Shown here piece by piece: positions 6,267-9,217 of a stretch of 9,217 nucleotides of DNA. The notes under the pieces are model-generated. The model was not told where the DNA came from. It searched no databases and saw only the letters and a program-made list of their open reading frames with translations. The DNA comes from Desulfocapsa sp. (lineage in GTDB: Bacteria; Desulfobacterota; Desulfobulbia; Desulfobulbales; Desulfocapsaceae). The position numbers and the translations under genes are program-made. Numbering within the stretch: position 1 is the first letter of the stretch; every line of letters begins with the position of its first letter. Location of the stretch: contig DYDK01000057.1 of the NCBI GenBank assembly GCA_020717935.1, positions 1 through 9,217 on the forward strand, read 5' to 3'.

Positions 6267-7863
6267 TCTACTGGCGATTCTGAACTATGCCAGTCCGCCG
6301 GTGGTAGGGGCCTTTATCGGCTATTTTACCAATATGGTGGCCATCAAGATGCTTTTTCGCCCCTTGCGTCCCTGGCGGGTCTTGGGATGTAAAGTACCTT
6401 TTACTCCCGGGGTTATTCCCTCGAAACGAGGAGAACTGGCCGTCAATATAGGGGAAATGGTGGGGGAGCACCTGCTTACCAGCAAGGAAATCGGGCAGGC
6501 CCTGGCCAATGAATCGTTTCAGAATCATCTGTACCGTCTGATTGAAAATAGAGGCAGCGTCTTGTTGCATAAGGATTTGGGGCCTTTGCCGAGCCTTATT
6601 CCCAAAGAGTATCAGGTGTATTTTGTCGTTGCCGTCAAGGCTTTGAGTCATCAAATACAGGAGGGGATTCATGGCTTTGTTGGTTCTCCTGCCTTTGCGA
6701 CCATGATGGAAACACCCCTTGAACAACAACTTACGAGGTTGCTCACACTTCCGATTGCTGATGTTTTTTCCAGTGAAGAGCGGAGCCGTAGTTATGCCTT
6801 TATCGAGAAGTATCTGAGTCTCATGCTGGCCGGTCCAGCCGTGGCGGGCGGGATTGAGGCCTTTGTGCAACAGAAGGTGTTTGCGGCGATCAGTCAGGGA
6901 AAAACAGTGGCGGAGATTATGCCAGAATCTTTGCGGAATTTGGTGATTGATAGTCTCGAAAAACAGACCCCATCATTTCTTGATCACCTGGCGGCACTGG
7001 CCAAGGAACCTGAAATTCGTGAGAAATTAGTCAAAGGGGTACGGGGAGCAGTAGAGCATTTTATCGCCTCTATGGGGCCGATGGCCAGTATGGTCAAGTC
7101 CTTTGTCAGTATGGAAACAGTCGAAAAGAAGGTCGGCGAATATCTAATAGAGAAAGAGGAGGATATTGATGGCTGGTTTCACAATGATGAGATGCAGCAA
7201 CGAGTGGCTGCATTCTTGCGGGAGAGGAGTCAGGATGTGTTGGAAACGCCGTTGAGCGCGATTCTCCAGGAAGATCAGGCGGTGCAGGTGGAGCGATTCT
7301 GCTCGCAACTGAGTAGGCAGCTTACGGACTTGCTTCGAGGGCCGGAAATATCCGCTGCCCTTGCGACCATGATTTGGGAGAATCTGGAGACCCGCATGGA
7401 AGGTGGGGCCTTGTCCCTGGGAGAATCCTTGTGGGATCTTATGGGCGACAGGGGAATGGACAAGGGTAAGGCCTGGGTCAAGAAGGAGGCCTTGATGCTT
7501 TTTCGTTCAGAAGGGGCCAGAAAGGCCCTGAACGGCTTGACTCAGGCACTCCTGCAAAAGCTTCTTGATCGCCCCATTGGACGACTTGCGGCTCTGCTTC
7601 CTTCGGGAGTGCGGGATGGTCTGTATCGGTCAATTCAGCAAATGGCCTCGGATATGTTGTCCGCAGAGGTGCCTGGCCTGGTGGCATCACTGAATTTGAA
7701 GCAGATTGTGCAGGAGAAGGTCGATTCTCTGGATTTGCTGCGACTGGAACGACTTCTTCTCTCGATTATGGAAGAGCAGTTCAAGTATATCAATCTTTTT
7801 GGGGCCATCCTCGGCTTTATCATTGGCGGGTTGAATGTGCTGGTGATGGTGGCCGGCAGATAA
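6238..7863 (+). CDS. DUF445 family membrane protein (YheB-like)
   Basis: The 541-residue product has an N-terminal membrane segment followed by the family signature: [20 protein letters not shown] (20-39) leads into FRP, then [25 protein letters not shown] (from 52). A long, mostly helical and charged middle part (about 80-515) follows, and a final hydrophobic helix, [21 protein letters not shown] (from 518), ends the protein. The expected topology is two membrane anchors with a large soluble stalk between. DUF445 proteins have no established enzymatic activity; a structural or envelope role is the usual guess. The frame is open back to 6151, within the HAD gene, but the ATG at 6238 has GGAG ten bases upstream and begins where conservation begins. 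The 29-base overlap with the HAD gene suggests translational coupling. The gene converges on the protease gene across a palindromic element. Confidence 0.88.
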   Translation: MSIVSITNPDLLAILNYASPPVVGAFIGYFTNMVAIKMLFRPLRPWRVLGCKVPFTPGVIPSKRGELAVNIGEMVGEHLLTSKEIGQALANESFQNHLYRLIENRGSVLLHKDLGPLPSLIPKEYQVYFVVAVKALSHQIQEGIHGFVGSPAFATMMETPLEQQLTRLLTLPIADVFSSEERSRSYAFIEKYLSLMLAGPAVAGGIEAFVQQKVFAAISQGKTVAEIMPESLRNLVIDSLEKQTPSFLDHLAALAKEPEIREKLVKGVRGAVEHFIASMGPMASMVKSFVSMETVEKKVGEYLIEKEEDIDGWFHNDEMQQRVAAFLRERSQDVLETPLSAILQEDQAVQVERFCSQLSRQLTDLLRGPEISAALATMIWENLETRMEGGALSLGESLWDLMGDRGMDKGKAWVKKEALMLFRSEGARKALNGLTQALLQKLLDRPIGRLAALLPSGVRDGLYRSIQQMASDMLSAEVPGLVASLNLKQIVQEKVDSLDLLRLERLLLSIMEEQFKYINLFGAILGFIIGGLNVLVMVAGR

Positions 7864-7891
7864 GGGAACAGTAGCTTTTTCGAACTACAGA

Positions 7892-8004
7892 TGATGGTCT
7901 CGCAAAAAGTCGAAAAATCCCAAAAATGCCACTGTAACCTATTGAAATTACAGGGGCAAAATTTGAGAAAAAGCCCATTTTTGGGACTTTTTGCGAGACC
8001 ATCA
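7892..8004. repeat. Nested palindromic intergenic element with 20-bp terminal inverted repeats
   Basis: TGATGGTCTCGCAAAAAGTC (7892-7911) and its perfect reverse complement (7985-8004) form the ends of a 113-base element. The stem continues inward: the left arm runs AAAAAGTC, an extra GAAAAATC, then CCAAAAATG (7920-7928), and the right arm has the matching sequence without that eight-base insertion. The middle holds a second hairpin, TGCCaCTGTAA (7927-7937) with TTACAGgGGCA (7948-7958), one mismatch, ten-base loop. It lies between the DUF445 stop (7863) and the protease stop (8010), three bases from the latter, so it may end transcription from both sides. I see no target-site duplication beside it. 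It resembles dispersed intergenic repeats or a small non-autonomous element; copy number elsewhere is unknown. Confidence 0.85.
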
Positions 8005-8007
8005 GGG

Positions 8008-9135
8008 TTACTCCAAGGCGCCTAAACGAAGCTGCGCCGGCATGGACTGGCCGTCACGAATGATGGTCATGGGCACTTCGTCTCCCACTTGTAATCGTTC
8101 GAGTTCGGTGCGGATATCGTCGTAAGATTTCACCTTTTTTCCCGCAATTTCACTGATAATATCGCCAAGGAATATCTCGCCGCCCTGCTGTTCGGTAGGA
8201 CGGAGTCCGGCTTGGGCGGCTGGGCCATTAGGTTCGATATTGAGGATAAGAACCCCTTCTTTTATCCCTAATCGCTGGGCCAATCGGGTGTCGGCTAAGG
8301 CTGCGCCTATCCCCGGGCGAATCAGTTTGCCGTGACGAATGAGTTGCGGAATCACCATATTGACTTCGTGTACCGGAACGGCAAAGCCAATGCCAGCATA
8401 GGTTCCCGAAGGGCTGAAAATGGCGGTGTTAACCCCGATCAGGCGACCGGCGCTGTCGAGCAGGGGGCCGCCCGAGTTGCCAGGGTTGATGGCCGCATCG
8501 GTCTGAATCATATCGTGGATCAGGCGACCGGTAATGGCTTTGATTTCGCGGCCTAGGGCGGAAATGATGCCGGAGGTCATCGTCTGGTCAAGACCAAAGG
8601 GATTGCCAATGGCAAAGACCTTCTGGCCCACGAGGAGATTGTTTGATTCGCCCACCACAATAGGCTTGAGCAGATGTTTGGGGGCATCTATCTGGAGCAC
8701 CGCCAGGTCTTTATCCGGTGCGGCTCCAATCAAGACCGCCTTCCAGGTGCTGTTATCGGCCATGGTCACGGAAATGCGGCTGGCTTGATTGATAACATGA
8801 AAATTGGTCACTACTCGCCCCTGATCATCCCAGATAAAACCAGAGCCAGTGCCTTGAGGAATCTCGATGGCGTTGAGCGAAAACAAATCCTGCTGCAAGG
8901 CACTGGTGGTAATGTGCACCACGGCAGGTGAGACTTGCTTGAAGATGTTGATGGTATTCTGCTCATCAGCCGCCAGATCGCCACGGGCCGCAACCACCTG
9001 GGGAGTGGCCGCGGGATCGTTACCCGCTTGTTTGCTCGGTTCATAGGACTGAACGGCAAGCCACAGGGCGGCAAGGATGAGCAGAACGACAATAAGGCGT
9101 GGGGGGGGGAACTTTCCCGTAGCGTTGCGAACCAT
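8008..9135 (-). CDS. HtrA/DegS-like membrane-anchored serine protease with one PDZ domain
   Basis: The 375-residue protein belongs to trypsin-fold family S1C. After a basic start, a single hydrophobic segment (about 13-29) would anchor it in the inner membrane with the rest in the periplasm. The protease domain (about 60-260) has a complete catalytic triad: H113 in TNFHVI, D143 in DKDLAVL and S221 in NPGNSGGPLL. One PDZ domain follows (about 275-372), with the GIKEGVLILNIEPNGPAAQAGL stretch from 290. One PDZ plus an N-terminal anchor is the architecture of DegS, the sensor that starts RseA cleavage in the sigma-E response; DegP and DegQ have two PDZ domains. No sigma-E, rseA or rseP gene is in view, so a general quality-control role is as likely. 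AGGA lies five bases ahead of the ATG at 9135. It is transcribed toward the palindromic element, which abuts its 3' end. Confidence 0.93.
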   Translation of the reverse strand: MVRNATGKFPPPRLIVVLLILAALWLAVQSYEPSKQAGNDPAATPQVVAARGDLAADEQNTINIFKQVSPAVVHITTSALQQDLFSLNAIEIPQGTGSGFIWDDQGRVVTNFHVINQASRISVTMADNSTWKAVLIGAAPDKDLAVLQIDAPKHLLKPIVVGESNNLLVGQKVFAIGNPFGLDQTMTSGIISALGREIKAITGRLIHDMIQTDAAINPGNSGGPLLDSAGRLIGVNTAIFSPSGTYAGIGFAVPVHEVNMVIPQLIRHGKLIRPGIGAALADTRLAQRLGIKEGVLILNIEPNGPAAQAGLRPTEQQGGEIFLGDIISEIAGKKVKSYDDIRTELERLQVGDEVPMTIIRDGQSMPAQLRLGALE

Positions 9136-9217
9136 AATTTTCCTGGAGAGTTGAGAATGAATGGCTTAAGGGACTCGGAAATTACCAATGTACCTGAATT
9201 GCGACCAGATTTGGGTT

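Noticed and set aside
6268..6870. Minus-strand open frame of 200 codons opposite the DUF445 gene
   Set aside because: No motif or ribosome site supports it, and the plus-strand DUF445 signature falls across the same bases.
9182..9217. Possible last 11 codons of a minus-strand gene (ending IQVHW, then TAA) upstream of the protease
   Set aside because: At the window edge two other frames are also open, and 11 codons are too few to identify a protein.

Overview
The window is a compact bacterial chromosomal segment of about 50% GC with eight protein-coding genes I can support, all complete. I recognise moaA, tsaD, a DUF2062 membrane protein, a small membrane-anchored diheme cytochrome c, a geranylgeranyl-reductase-like flavoprotein, a TerC-family membrane protein, a HAD phosphatase, a DUF445 membrane protein and a membrane-anchored HtrA-type serine protease (nine including the cytochrome, which has the weakest start). 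Gene content, the CxxCH mini-cytochrome and the style of the intergenic repeats suggest an anaerobic Desulfobacterota bacterium, perhaps of the Desulfobulbales. That placement is an inference from memory, not a computed result.

Layout: positions 1-341 hold no convincing gene, only a candidate terminator for moaA. moaA (342-1379, minus) is divergent from tsaD (1543-2550, plus), which is followed after 13 bases by the DUF2062 gene (2564-3064, plus). These converge on the diheme cytochrome gene (3080-3352, minus). A stretch of stacked inverted repeats (3386-3493) separates the cytochrome from the flavoprotein gene (3492-4523, minus), which lies 35 bases behind terC (4559-5320, minus). A 268-base divergent control region (5321-5588) carries a Fur-like dyad over a TTGACA hexamer on the terC side and a good sigma-70-like promoter on the HAD side. 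The HAD gene (5589-6266, plus) overlaps the DUF445 gene (6238-7863, plus) by 29 bases. A 113-base nested palindromic element (7892-8004) fills the gap to the convergent HtrA-type protease gene (8008-9135, minus).

The genes do mostly unrelated housekeeping work: molybdopterin synthesis (MoaA), tRNA t6A37 modification (TsaD), a haem redox carrier at the membrane, reduction of isoprenoid chains or a related flavin reaction, probable metal or stress homeostasis (TerC), phosphate-ester hydrolysis (HAD), and envelope protein quality control (HtrA). I found no new multi-gene system such as a defence island or biosynthetic cluster. The parts most worth a second look are non-coding: the two palindromic elements, each ending at or within a few bases of a stop codon, and the operator-like dyad upstream of terC.
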